Source of the DNA: Bacteroidales bacterium
Lineage (GTDB): Bacteria > Bacteroidota > Bacteroidia > Bacteroidales > UBA10428
DNA length: 47,602 nt
Direction: 5' to 3'
Assembly (NCBI GenBank): GCA_016935615.1
Contig: JAFGQO010000215.1
Location: 1-47,602, forward strand
Positions 17,924 through 26,728 of this stretch are shown in pieces; the stretch's first letter is position 1; the number at the start of each line of letters is the position of its first letter. Made by a program: the position numbers and the translations under genes. The notes beneath the pieces are model-generated. The model worked only from the letters and a program-made list of their open reading frames with translations. It did not search any database and was not told the DNA's origin.

Positions 17924-19696
17924 TTAATACCCGTAATCATTTTCCAGGTTTGCATTCACATCGATAATGTTCTGATGTATGGGTAACAGTTCCCTGCTGT
18001 TGGGTTGAAAGAATTCCGCTATGGTATTGATATATTCATCACTTATACTTGCTGTCCATTCGGTAACATTAGGCCAGTAGACAGTATCACGATCAGCTAT
18101 TGCTGCCGAATCCATATAATAATACATATTCAGGAATTCCAGTTGCTCGCCGTTGTTTCTCCAGACTATATTTTCAGGTATATCCTCATAAGGATATTCG
18201 CGTACGGCAAGCTTTCTCAATTCATCCTTCATTTCACTCAATTTGGAGTCCAGCATATTCCATCGTATAAGATCATGTTTCCTCAGACATTCGCCTCCAA
18301 ATTCCCAGGCTCTTTCCTGTACGATTGCATGAAAAAAACCCTCATAATCAGACGGTATGGAAGGGATCTGATCTTCATTTCCCCGAAAAGCTCTTTCACG
18401 CACGGCTTTGAGGGCATCAATAGCTGCCTGGGTTGGACCGCTATTCAGTTCATTTTCTGCTTCGGCAAACATCAACAAGATATCCGAATATCTCAGCAAT
18501 ACCCAGTTTATGCCCGTATATTTCGCAGTACCCGGGAACAAAGGATCCATCCAGTCGCGGCGCCATTTTGCTACGTTGATGTTATTGAGATCTCTCAACA
18601 GCCTTATGTTATCGTCATCTACTTCGTAATAAGCAATAGTTACATCTCTCCTGGTATCAAGAGAATCGAAGGAATAAAAATATGTGGGGATAGCCTGCAA
18701 CCCGGGATTTCCCTTTCCGTATCTTGATTTATCTCCGAGTTTGGTTCCCAGGTAATACCCGTTTTCACCACTGACCGACTGTCCCATGGCTACTTCCCAC
18801 ATACTCTCATAGTATGCATTTTCTAATTTAAGTTCACACTGAGTTCTGAAAATATCTTCATAATCCGGATTTAAAGCATGTTCACCACTCTGCATAATTT
18901 CCCAACACTGGTCTCTGGCAATCTGGTAATATTCCAGATGATTTGTGCCACGCTGCATGCCCCCTTCACGGCGCAAGGAATATCCACCGCGTGCAAGAGC
19001 AATTCTGGCAAGCAGGCCTTTTACGGCACCTTTTGTGATCCGTTCATCATTTGGAACCATCGATCGCCATGGCACCAGGGTCTCAGCCAATAATAAATCG
19101 CTAATGATCTGTTCATAGATAATATCCCTGTCGGTTTTTGGTGGATTCAAATCGTCACCGGGTTTATAAGGTTTTAACTGCAACGGAACATCTCCCCAGT
19201 TTCTGACCAGCTCATAATAATGCAATGCTCTTAAAGTCAGTGCTTCTCCATGCATTCTTTTCATTTCATACTGTTCATCATCGGATCCGTTATTATAGAG
19301 TGGACTTTTTGGTATTTCTTCAATGCAAATATTTGCCCTTTCAATCCCGTTATAGAAGTTAGTCCAGGGCTTATAGATCTCCTCATTACCCGAATTGGCG
19401 GCATATTTGGCAATCCCCCTGCGACCGTTGTCCAGACTGCCTGTACACATGGCAATATCGGTATCGACACCATAATACATACTAATACGCTTCGAATATC
19501 CTTCATCGCGCGTCATCAACTGGTAAATGCCAAGAATTGCCTGTCTTGTCAGATCAACATTAACAAAGATATTTTCGGGTTCAAAACTGGATACGCGTTC
19601 CACTTCAAAATAATCATCGCATGAGAATAAACCTGTTATAAATAAAACTGTAAAGATGAGAACGATTGATTTGCTTTTGAATATCATTGGTTTCAT
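17924..19696 (-). CDS. SusD/RagB family outer-membrane glycan-binding lipoprotein (pectin PUL)
   Basis: SusD-like lipoproteins cap the SusC transporter on the outer surface and capture oligosaccharides. The 590-residue protein has a lipoprotein signal ending in TGLFSC and the family N-terminus (DDYFEVERVSSFEPENIFVN), then the helical TPR-like core (ALTLRALHYYELVRNWGDVPL, TKGAVKGLLARIALARGGYSL) and the C-terminal SusD block (WRRDWMDPL, YSDILLMFAEAENEL, ERAWEFGGECLRKHDLIRWN). Its start lies 13 bases after the susC stop, the normal tight susC-susD pairing. The enzyme neighbourhood suggests that the ligand is a homogalacturonan oligosaccharide. Confidence 0.95.
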   Translation of the reverse strand: MKPMIFKSKSIVLIFTVLFITGLFSCDDYFEVERVSSFEPENIFVNVDLTRQAILGIYQLMTRDEGYSKRISMYYGVDTDIAMCTGSLDNGRRGIAKYAANSGNEEIYKPWTNFYNGIERANICIEEIPKSPLYNNGSDDEQYEMKRMHGEALTLRALHYYELVRNWGDVPLQLKPYKPGDDLNPPKTDRDIIYEQIISDLLLAETLVPWRSMVPNDERITKGAVKGLLARIALARGGYSLRREGGMQRGTNHLEYYQIARDQCWEIMQSGEHALNPDYEDIFRTQCELKLENAYYESMWEVAMGQSVSGENGYYLGTKLGDKSRYGKGNPGLQAIPTYFYSFDSLDTRRDVTIAYYEVDDDNIRLLRDLNNINVAKWRRDWMDPLFPGTAKYTGINWVLLRYSDILLMFAEAENELNSGPTQAAIDALKAVRERAFRGNEDQIPSIPSDYEGFFHAIVQERAWEFGGECLRKHDLIRWNMLDSKLSEMKDELRKLAVREYPYEDIPENIVWRNNGEQLEFLNMYYYMDSAAIADRDTVYWPNVTEWTASISDEYINTIAEFFQPNSRELLPIHQNIIDVNANLENDYGY

Positions 19697-19709
19697 AATA
19701 CTTGCCTTG

Positions 19710-22700
19710 TTAAAGAGTTAAATTCAATCCTATAAGATACATCCTGCTGCGGGGATAAGCAGAATAATCTACACCGGGCGTCATAGGAGTATCTCTTCTT
19801 GTATCTACCTCAGGATCATATCCTGAATAATTTGTAAATGTGTAAAGGTTATTTATTGTAAAGAAGATTCTAAAATTTTGAATAAAGACCTTATTCAACC
19901 ACTTTTGCGGAAAACTATAGCCTAAAGTAACATTGTTTATCCTAAGGAATGAACCATCTTCAACGGCCCAGGAATGGAACAAGTATCTGCCTGTAGGGGG
20001 TTTCCACATAGTAGCATCCTGGTTTAATGCAGCAAGTTCTTCAGGATCGGTTACTTCGTCACCGTTTTCATCCACGGTCATCCAGCGTACGTCTGAATTC
20101 ATATTCTCCAACAGGTTTGTATAGGCTTTATATCCACTTGTAAATTCTATTTTATTAGCATTGTATATATCATTTCCATAAACCCAATTCAGGAAAATAC
20201 TCAGATCAAATCCTCGGTATTGCGCCATAATATTCAAGCCTCCTATGTGCTTCGGATTTGCATTCCCGATCACTTTCCTGTCGTCGGCAAAGGTCACCAG
20301 GTTTCCATCATTTACCGGATTTCCAAGTGAATCAACAGGATCAGCCAGGTTTCTCAGTTTATATGAACCGGGACCAAATCCTTCAAATAAAACATTTCTG
20401 CTATCTGCAATGCCAGGTTTTAATAAATAATCTCCGTTTTCATCATAAAGAAATTCCCCGGTTTCCGGATCAATTTCAAAATCATCAACCGTATAAAAAC
20501 CATCCGTTTCAAAACCATACATTAAACCTATCGGGTCTCCCACTCTTACAATGTAGTCATATCCCGTATCATCACTCCATTCTGAGGGTACATAACCAAT
20601 TTCAACACCTTCACCAAGTTTATCAACACGATTACGGTTCAAAGCAATATTAAAATTTACTGATAATTTAAAATCACCTTTATCAATAACATATGCATTA
20701 ACTGCAGTTTCAAAACCATAATTGGTTGTGGAACCAATATTTTGTATCTGGCTTTCATACCCTGTGGAAGGATCAAGAGGCACTTCAACAAGCAGGTCTT
20801 TTGTTGAATTGTAGTAGTAATCCAGGATGATCTGCAAGCGTTCATTAAAAATACCAAGATCCAGACCAATATCACGGGTAATGGTTGTTTCCCATTTCAG
20901 ATCCGGATTATAGGGTTCCGGCCGGTAAAGATAGGCTGTCGGAGATTCATTCAGGAAATACTGCTTTGCAGGATCTGTTTCAAACCTGCTCAGAAAATAA
21001 TAGTCCGGTATTCTGTTGTTCCCGGCATGACCATAGCTTAATCGCAATTTAAGGGAAGATACAAATGCTATGTTATCCATAAAGTTTTCTTCGGAAATTC
21101 TCCAGGCAACGGATCCTGAAGGAAAAAATCCCCATCGATTGGCTTTTGTAAATTTTGAAGAACCATCTGCCCGGAGTGAAGCCTGGAGCAGATACTTGTC
21201 TTTATATCCGTAATTTATCCTTCCAAAAAAAGATAACAATTTATCCTGTGAATTGTATGAATCAGCAGGTTGTGGATCTTCTCCAAGAGACATCATCCCC
21301 AATGCAAGTTCAGGGGTTAATGCTGTCGGAAATTCCCTGGTTTCCTGAAGATATTCTCTTGTATTTGTATGGAGTAATTCCTGACCTAATAACAGGTTAA
21401 TATCATGCCCGTTTTCCAGGTCGCTTTTGGTGTAATTTAAAGTGTTTGCCCAGCGAATACGGTCCATGTCATCATTAGAAACTCTGACAACAGGCATGTC
21501 TGCATATCTTCTGGCGAGATAGGTTGTCAAGCCGTAAAATCTATCTTCGTTTTCCTCATCAGTATAATATCCTATATCACTTCTAAACAGCAAATCCTCA
21601 AAAAGGTTATAATTTAGTGCACCATTGAAATTTGTAGTGACAGTATGTTTTTGCCGGTACTCATCCATTGCTAACTCAACAGGATCTGTCAGGCCGCTTA
21701 CGCTATAATATTCGTCATCGTCAAAATCAAATTCCGGGTCATCAGAAAATCCTTCAATTGGTCTGTAGGTTACGCTATGTTTGAGCCGATTCTGGGAGGC
21801 TTTTCCGGGATCAGAAGTTCCTGATCCCATTACTTTTAAATCAGAGTATCTTGCGCTAAGATCAAGAGAAAGTCTATCAGTTGCCTTTACATTCAATTTC
21901 AGGTTTATGTTGTTGCGCTTGTAACCGGATTCGATCATAATTCCCTGATCATCATTGTTTGTATAACTAACATTGTAACTGAATTTTTCAGCGCCTCCTC
22001 GTATACTCAGGTTATGGGATGTTGTCCGGGCATTTCTGCCAAAAACTTCTTCCTGCCAATCCGTTCCGGAAACGTTACTGTACAAGCCGTCCATTTGCTC
22101 CCAGGTTCCGTAAATGTCTTCAAACTGATTTCGTTCGGGCACACTCGATCCTGATCTTTCATATTGGTAAAGAACAAATTCCTCAGGACTTAAGACAGCC
22201 AGTTTTTTTGGCAATTGTTTTAATCCCGTATAGAAATTGTAGTTTACTCTGATTTTATCTTTTGTACCACTTTTGGTAGTTACGATAATTACTCCGTTTG
22301 CACCGCGCGCTCCATAAATTGCTGTTGAAGAAGCATCTTTCAGAACATCAATTGATTCAATGTCATTTGGAGAAATATCACTGATGCCATCAACCGGAAA
22401 TCCGTCAACTATATATAAGGGATCATTATCCTGTGTAATAGAACCACCACCCCGCACTCTGATTTTCACTTCGGCATCGGGGGAACCTTCGGAAGTTGTC
22501 ACACTGACACCGGCTAATCTTCCGGTCAGAGCCTGTGCTGTTGAAGCCAAAGGCATATCCTTGATTTGTTCAGCATTCACTGAGGCTACAGGGGCTGTTA
22601 AATCTCGTTTTTTGATGGTTCCATAGCCTATCACTACAACTTCTTCCATACCTGTGAAATCAGGAATCAAATTTACATTTACAGACGATTTTGAGCCCAC

Positions 22701-22949
22701 AGGTATTTCTTCTGCGAGGTAGCCCAGGAAAGAGAAAACGAGAATATCATTTTCGTCTCTTACTTCAATCGAATAATATCCATTTACATCGGAGACAGTA
22801 CCCTGGTTGGTCCCTTTCATTACAATAGTTGCTCCGATCAATGGCTCATCATTTTCATCCTGAATTATTCCTGTTATTGTCTTTTGGGCCCATACTCCGG
22901 CGAAAGACAGGATGAATGAAAACAGGAATATAATGAGTACTCTTTTCAT
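19710..22949 (-). CDS. SusC/RagA TonB-dependent outer-membrane transporter (pectin PUL)
   Basis: SusC-type transporters are 22-stranded barrels that import oligosaccharides using TonB energy. The start was placed at MKRVLIIFLFSFILSFAGVWAQ (22949), six codons inside the longest open frame, because this gives a clean signal peptide. A carboxypeptidase-regulatory-like beta domain follows (ITGIIQDENDEPLIGATIVMKG), then the TonB-box region (EEVVVIGYGTIKKRDLT), the plug with IRVRGGGSITQDNDPLYIVDGFPV and GARGANGVIIVTTKSG, and a barrel ending in RSRMYLIGLNLTL. Total length is about 1079 residues, normal for the family. No STN domain or neighbouring sigma/anti-sigma pair is present, in agreement with HTCS control. 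A terminator-like hairpin lies between this gene and its upstream neighbour, so it may have its own promoter. Confidence 0.95.
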   Translation of the reverse strand: MKRVLIIFLFSFILSFAGVWAQKTITGIIQDENDEPLIGATIVMKGTNQGTVSDVNGYYSIEVRDENDILVFSFLGYLAEEIPVGSKSSVNVNLIPDFTGMEEVVVIGYGTIKKRDLTAPVASVNAEQIKDMPLASTAQALTGRLAGVSVTTSEGSPDAEVKIRVRGGGSITQDNDPLYIVDGFPVDGISDISPNDIESIDVLKDASSTAIYGARGANGVIIVTTKSGTKDKIRVNYNFYTGLKQLPKKLAVLSPEEFVLYQYERSGSSVPERNQFEDIYGTWEQMDGLYSNVSGTDWQEEVFGRNARTTSHNLSIRGGAEKFSYNVSYTNNDDQGIMIESGYKRNNINLKLNVKATDRLSLDLSARYSDLKVMGSGTSDPGKASQNRLKHSVTYRPIEGFSDDPEFDFDDDEYYSVSGLTDPVELAMDEYRQKHTVTTNFNGALNYNLFEDLLFRSDIGYYTDEENEDRFYGLTTYLARRYADMPVVRVSNDDMDRIRWANTLNYTKSDLENGHDINLLLGQELLHTNTREYLQETREFPTALTPELALGMMSLGEDPQPADSYNSQDKLLSFFGRINYGYKDKYLLQASLRADGSSKFTKANRWGFFPSGSVAWRISEENFMDNIAFVSSLKLRLSYGHAGNNRIPDYYFLSRFETDPAKQYFLNESPTAYLYRPEPYNPDLKWETTITRDIGLDLGIFNERLQIILDYYYNSTKDLLVEVPLDPSTGYESQIQNIGSTTNYGFETAVNAYVIDKGDFKLSVNFNIALNRNRVDKLGEGVEIGYVPSEWSDDTGYDYIVRVGDPIGLMYGFETDGFYTVDDFEIDPETGEFLYDENGDYLLKPGIADSRNVLFEGFGPGSYKLRNLADPVDSLGNPVNDGNLVTFADDRKVIGNANPKHIGGLNIMAQYRGFDLSIFLNWVYGNDIYNANKIEFTSGYKAYTNLLENMNSDVRWMTVDENGDEVTDPEELAALNQDATMWKPPTGRYLFHSWAVEDGSFLRINNVTLGYSFPQKWLNKVFIQNFRIFFTINNLYTFTNYSGYDPEVDTRRDTPMTPGVDYSAYPRSRMYLIGLNLTL

Positions 22950-23025
22950 AGTGTAGTTTAATATCAATATTAGACAGGCAATTATACCACTATTGTAAAA
23001 ATAAAATAGCAGGGTTCGGTAACTT

Positions 23026-23067
23026 AAAAAAACCCTGTGTATTGAATTAATAAATACACAGGGTTTT
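23026..23067 (-). terminator. intrinsic terminator between duplicated-module gene and susC
   Basis: A perfect 15-bp inverted repeat (23029-23043 with 23053-23067; core ACCCTGTGTATT) has a 9-base AT-rich loop. Read on the minus strand, the stem is followed by a run of seven T, giving the textbook rho-independent form. It sits a few bases after the stop of the 23076-25166 gene and about 80 bases before the susC start. It should end or strongly reduce transcripts from the upstream PL9-GH105 part, or act as an attenuator with read-through. Confidence 0.85.
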
Positions 23068-23075
23068 CAGAAAAT

Positions 23076-25166
23076 CTACTCAATTATCAGTTTTGAGACA
23101 GAAGAAACACTATTTCCTGATACTTTAATAAAATATATACCAGGCTCATAGCTGCTAACATCCAAATTCACAATATTATCTTTTGTTTGAATCGTTTTGA
23201 TATGTGATCCTGAAACATTGTAGATACTGATATTCGAAGCATCTCCGGTCAATTCAATTTTCACCTTGTTGTTTGCCGGATTCGGAGAGATAACCATTGC
23301 TTCTGACTGGTGATCTGTCAAAGCACTCGAAGACAATGTGATATCTACTGTATAATCCAGGTCGTTTCCTGCAGGAGCTGTCACTGTTATGGTTGCAACC
23401 TTTGGTAATCCTGTGATTTCTCCGTCACCTGTTACGGTAGCATCCGGATCGTTTGCTGTGGCTGTAAGAACGACACTTGGCGTTCCGGCTGACAGTTCGA
23501 GACTGTAACTGGTGGTTGAAGAAATGAATGGAGGATCAAGATTACCAATACTTGTGGTCAATGCAGATAATGTTGCGTCATCGCTGGGTGCAATGGTAAC
23601 TTCTACCGAGTACCTGATGATATGACCTGTCTCTGCGGTTACGGCTATGACTGCTGTTCCGGGAATTCCGGTAAATTCACCATCGCCACTGACCTGAGCC
23701 AGAGGATAACTTGGTGTAGCAGCAAAAGTCACACTGGCAGATCCCTGTGGCAATTCCAAACTATAACTTATGCTGTCCGGATGAAAATCCGGAACCAGAG
23801 TACCCAGATCAGGAGAAAGATTGGCTAGTGTCGCATCGGATGATTTTGGATCTGAAGGCGGTAATCCCACATCTCCGGGAGCAAAAATCCCTGATGTTGT
23901 CCACGAGATCCAGTCGACCAATGCTCCGAGAGTTGAACTGCCGTTTCCATCACCAAAACGAAAATAACTTTCACTTGTAGGTTCGGCAGTGTTAACTGCG
24001 GCAACGGGCACAGGATTTTCATCAAAATAAAAAACAACCGAATCAACATCTTTTGTAATCCTGTAAATATGCCACTCTTGCGGATCACCGGGTAAATCAT
24101 CCTTCTGGCCGGATTGTTTCAATTCATAGGTTGTATCATTCTTAATGTATAAACGTTCTCTGAACCCTGAATTTTGAAAATCGAATTCCATTGTTCGATC
24201 ATAAGTGTCCGATGCTCCTTTCATCCTGGCTACAAGAGTAATAGAATCACCAACATCCGCCGGCAAATTGTATTTCCACATGAATTTTCCCGGGTCAGCT
24301 TCCGGTGAAATAAGCTCCAGAAGATTGTTCCCGGCACTATCAGGATCTGCGATAATCGTATTGGTGTGTTGATCTGTTCCAGCCACATTGCTTGGTTCCA
24401 TATCAAACTCGCTTGCATCGGGAAGTACATCGGCATCATATACCTGCCATACAACCGGTTTTTCACCTGCGAGACCTGTAAGATATCCGGGGAGAGGCAT
24501 GTCTGCAGGTGTATAAGCACCGCTTGTGTCCAATACGATCCAATCGACAAAACCACCGATTGCATCATCAGAACCATCACCAAAGCGTAACGATTGTGAG
24601 GTTGTGGAAGAAGTTGTTGTTCCGGCTATCAGGTGTTCGGTGTTTTCATCCACAAAAACAGCTGCGCTATCACCCATCACCTGTATACGGTAAATATGCC
24701 AGTCGTTTACATCAAAATCAATATTTACCGAAAGACCTGTTTTTTCCAGTTTTACCCTTCCTTCATAATAGATACGCAATTCATTCCGTGTATCTGCATT
24801 TCCATTGTCCCAGCGAATATCCATAACCCGATCGAAGGATACAATATCACCGCATCCTTTTAACCGGGCAACAATGGTAAAAGAACTATCAATGTAAGTT
24901 CCGTTAAAGTCGTGCCGGAAGGTAGTTTTTCCGTCAGGATGAAAATATTGAAAAACCTTGTTGTCCGGAATTTCATGATCTGCAAGGATTTCCTGAATCA
25001 TTTCCGCTCCCGGTGAGTTGTCACTCACATTGGTAAAATCAATTGTATCTCCTCCACCTCCTGTAGCAGAAGGCAAAACGGAGGCATCATAGACCATCCA
25101 ACTCTGCGCATTAACAGTAAATACCAGGGTTGTTAACACAATAAATAAGAAGTAAAATTTTTTCAT
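23076..25166 (-). CDS. T9SS surface protein with duplicated unknown module
   Basis: I do not recognise a named family for the main part of this 696-residue protein. After a signal peptide (MKKFYFLFIVLTTLVFTVNA) come two homologous modules of about 190 residues, at roughly 22-215 and 235-425. Each opens with W-x-VYDAxVLP, has a central WHIYRI strand and V-x-(V/F)YxDEN, and ends with (R)FGDG ... (G/A)xVDWIxxxTSGxxxP. The strand pattern looks like a concanavalin-like jelly roll. Two cadherin-like beta-sandwich repeats follow (starting ATLANLSPDLGTL and ATLSALTTSIGNL). A type A T9SS sorting domain closes the protein (VISPNPANNKVKIELTG ... PGIYFIKVSG). It lies 30 bases after GH105 and just before susC, a typical place for a surface glycan-binding protein. 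Pectin binding is inferred; enzymatic activity is possible. Confidence 0.8.
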   Translation of the reverse strand: MKKFYFLFIVLTTLVFTVNAQSWMVYDASVLPSATGGGGDTIDFTNVSDNSPGAEMIQEILADHEIPDNKVFQYFHPDGKTTFRHDFNGTYIDSSFTIVARLKGCGDIVSFDRVMDIRWDNGNADTRNELRIYYEGRVKLEKTGLSVNIDFDVNDWHIYRIQVMGDSAAVFVDENTEHLIAGTTTSSTTSQSLRFGDGSDDAIGGFVDWIVLDTSGAYTPADMPLPGYLTGLAGEKPVVWQVYDADVLPDASEFDMEPSNVAGTDQHTNTIIADPDSAGNNLLELISPEADPGKFMWKYNLPADVGDSITLVARMKGASDTYDRTMEFDFQNSGFRERLYIKNDTTYELKQSGQKDDLPGDPQEWHIYRITKDVDSVVFYFDENPVPVAAVNTAEPTSESYFRFGDGNGSSTLGALVDWISWTTSGIFAPGDVGLPPSDPKSSDATLANLSPDLGTLVPDFHPDSISYSLELPQGSASVTFAATPSYPLAQVSGDGEFTGIPGTAVIAVTAETGHIIRYSVEVTIAPSDDATLSALTTSIGNLDPPFISSTTSYSLELSAGTPSVVLTATANDPDATVTGDGEITGLPKVATITVTAPAGNDLDYTVDITLSSSALTDHQSEAMVISPNPANNKVKIELTGDASNISIYNVSGSHIKTIQTKDNIVNLDVSSYEPGIYFIKVSGNSVSSVSKLIIE

Positions 25167-25196
25167 AGCGGGTAATTTTAAGTTTAATTATATGGG

Positions 25197-26384
25197 TTAT
25201 CGTTTTAATTCTATAGCTGCAAGTATAAAAGCCGCAACGCCTTTTGGGTCATTGTCAACTCTTTCTTCTGAGACGTAATATTCGTATGATCCGTCACGAT
25301 AAGGATTGCCACCTAATCCACATCCTCCGCAAATGTCTGTTATTGTTATGTTTTCATCATCTTCTATAATAAATTCCCTTAAGATGGCATCGAATGATTC
25401 GTTTGCGATTTTCAGGAACTCAGATGGCAAATATTCATTCTGAGATCCTTTTGCAAATGCATATATGAACATGCATGAACCGGAGGCTTCGAGGTAATTG
25501 CCGGGATGTCCGCCCTTGTTTAACACCTGATACCAAAGATGTTTTTCAGTATCCCTCACATTTAACACAGCTTCCGAAACCTTGTTCAGTATTTTAGTAA
25601 TTCGTTTGTATTCGGGATGATTTTCCGGTAAATAATCAAGAACATCCACGATTGCCATAAGGTACCAACCAATAGCTCTTCCCCAGAATTCCTTTGATTG
25701 ACCGGTTTGAGGATTGCACCACGTTTGTATTTTGCTTTCGTCCCATGCATGAAATAACAATCCTGTGGTAGTATCTGCCGTCCTTTCATACATTTGAATC
25801 AGATGGGAAGTTGCCATATTGAACCACTCAGGTTTGTTAAATTCTTTGGCATACTGGGCAATAAAGGGATCGGCCATGTAGGAACCATCCAGCCACATTT
25901 GCCGGGGGTATATTTTTTTATGCCAGAAGCCACCGGAATTTGTCGTTGGCTGATTTTCAATCTGGAGTACAAACTTTTGCAGGGCCAGGAGATACTTCTG
26001 ATCGCCTGTTCTTTTGTATAATGTAATAAGGTTCTTTGCAAAATTGATCCTGTCAAGGTTATATTCTTCAATATTGTATTTCAATACGTTACCAGCAGAA
26101 TCGATAAAGAAGTCAACATAATTTTTAAGATAAGCAGAATATTTCTGATCCAACGAGCCAAGTCTGTCAATTGCCATACCCAACATTGCAACATCGTACT
26201 GTAATTTTTCCTTCCCTGATGTCCTGTTATAATAGACAAGTGTATTGTGTTTTTTTATTACCGAATCGGCCATTTTAACTGCCCATAATTTCTTATCGGG
26301 TTTTTCATCATCTGCCGTACTAACAGACTGACAACTTATTACTGTCAGAAGAATCAGGAATTGTATTTTTAATAAAAAATCCAT
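25197..26384 (-). CDS. GH105 unsaturated galacturonyl/rhamnogalacturonyl hydrolase
   Basis: GH105 enzymes remove the 4,5-unsaturated uronic acid left by pectate or rhamnogalacturonan lyases, by hydrating the double bond. The 395-residue protein has an N-terminal lipoprotein-type signal ending VISCQS, then an (alpha/alpha)6 barrel. The motif QMWLDGSYMADPF contains the expected catalytic Asp166, and LLFHAWDES, followed by SKEFWGRAIGWYLMAI, completes the active-site signature. A C-terminal CGGCGLGG ... DGSYEYYVSE stretch with VDNDPKGVAAFILA is also typical of the family. Processing of PL9 and PL1 products explains its place between them in the locus. Its start is preceded by 344 bases containing direct repeats and a dispersed repeat, so it may start a transcript of its own. 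Confidence 0.92.
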   Translation of the reverse strand: MDFLLKIQFLILLTVISCQSVSTADDEKPDKKLWAVKMADSVIKKHNTLVYYNRTSGKEKLQYDVAMLGMAIDRLGSLDQKYSAYLKNYVDFFIDSAGNVLKYNIEEYNLDRINFAKNLITLYKRTGDQKYLLALQKFVLQIENQPTTNSGGFWHKKIYPRQMWLDGSYMADPFIAQYAKEFNKPEWFNMATSHLIQMYERTADTTTGLLFHAWDESKIQTWCNPQTGQSKEFWGRAIGWYLMAIVDVLDYLPENHPEYKRITKILNKVSEAVLNVRDTEKHLWYQVLNKGGHPGNYLEASGSCMFIYAFAKGSQNEYLPSEFLKIANESFDAILREFIIEDDENITITDICGGCGLGGNPYRDGSYEYYVSEERVDNDPKGVAAFILAAIELKR

Positions 26385-26444
26385 TTCAGATAGTAAAACG
26401 AATAATCAATATTATAATAATATTGGAATCCCGGTGGTCGACAA

Positions 26445-26475
26445 ATTATCATACTTGTGGGGTTATATTATCATA
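26445..26475 (-). promoter_or_regulatory. candidate activator site: 9-bp direct repeat, 22-bp period
   Basis: ATTATCATA occurs at 26445-26453 and again at 26467-26475, exactly 22 bases apart, about two turns of B-DNA. This is the geometry expected for an AraC-type activator binding one DNA face. It lies 61-91 bases upstream of the GH105 start. An 8/9 match (TTTATCATA, 28998-29006) occurs in the PL9/HTCS divergent region. Binding by the local HTCS is an inference. Confidence 0.4.
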
Positions 26476-26524
26476 TGATTTGTTATGTCAGGCATAATAG
26501 GCAATTGTATACCGGCAAAATCAA

Positions 26525-26694
26525 TTGAATCCTGCGAGCGCATTGGTTTCGCCGAGCTCGTAAACTAGGTTCCCCGTAGCCCCGCCTGTCATGGTTTGTG
26601 GCGGGCAGGTTGCTGCAGGGTTAGCGAGCGCAAAAATAATAAACAAAAAAAGGATCGAAGATTACTCGCCGCTTACGGCGAGAAACTTCAATTC
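26525..26694. repeat. palindrome-rich dispersed repeat, copy A
   Basis: This ~170-base non-coding element is clearly homologous to 33701-33960: both have TTGAATCCTGyGAGCGCA, GCCGAGyTCGTAAAC, GGTTCCCCG, GGCGGGCAGGTTGCTGC, GGGTTAGCGA, AAAAATAATAAA and GGATCGAAGATTACTCG in the same order. Internal hairpins are CCCGCC/GGCGGG (26581-26605) and a perfect CTCGCCG-CTTA-CGGCGAG. It is more GC-rich than its surroundings and has no open frame, terminal transposase or target duplication that I could identify. It lies between GH105 and PL9. Confidence 0.8.
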
Positions 26695-26728
26695 GTATCG
26701 AATGAGATCTGTTGAAACCTGATAACGT

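Noticed and set aside
19710..22949. Sigma/anti-sigma-controlled transporter
   Set aside because: There is no STN domain at the N-terminus and no FecR or ECF sigma gene adjacent; the divergent HTCS explains the regulation.
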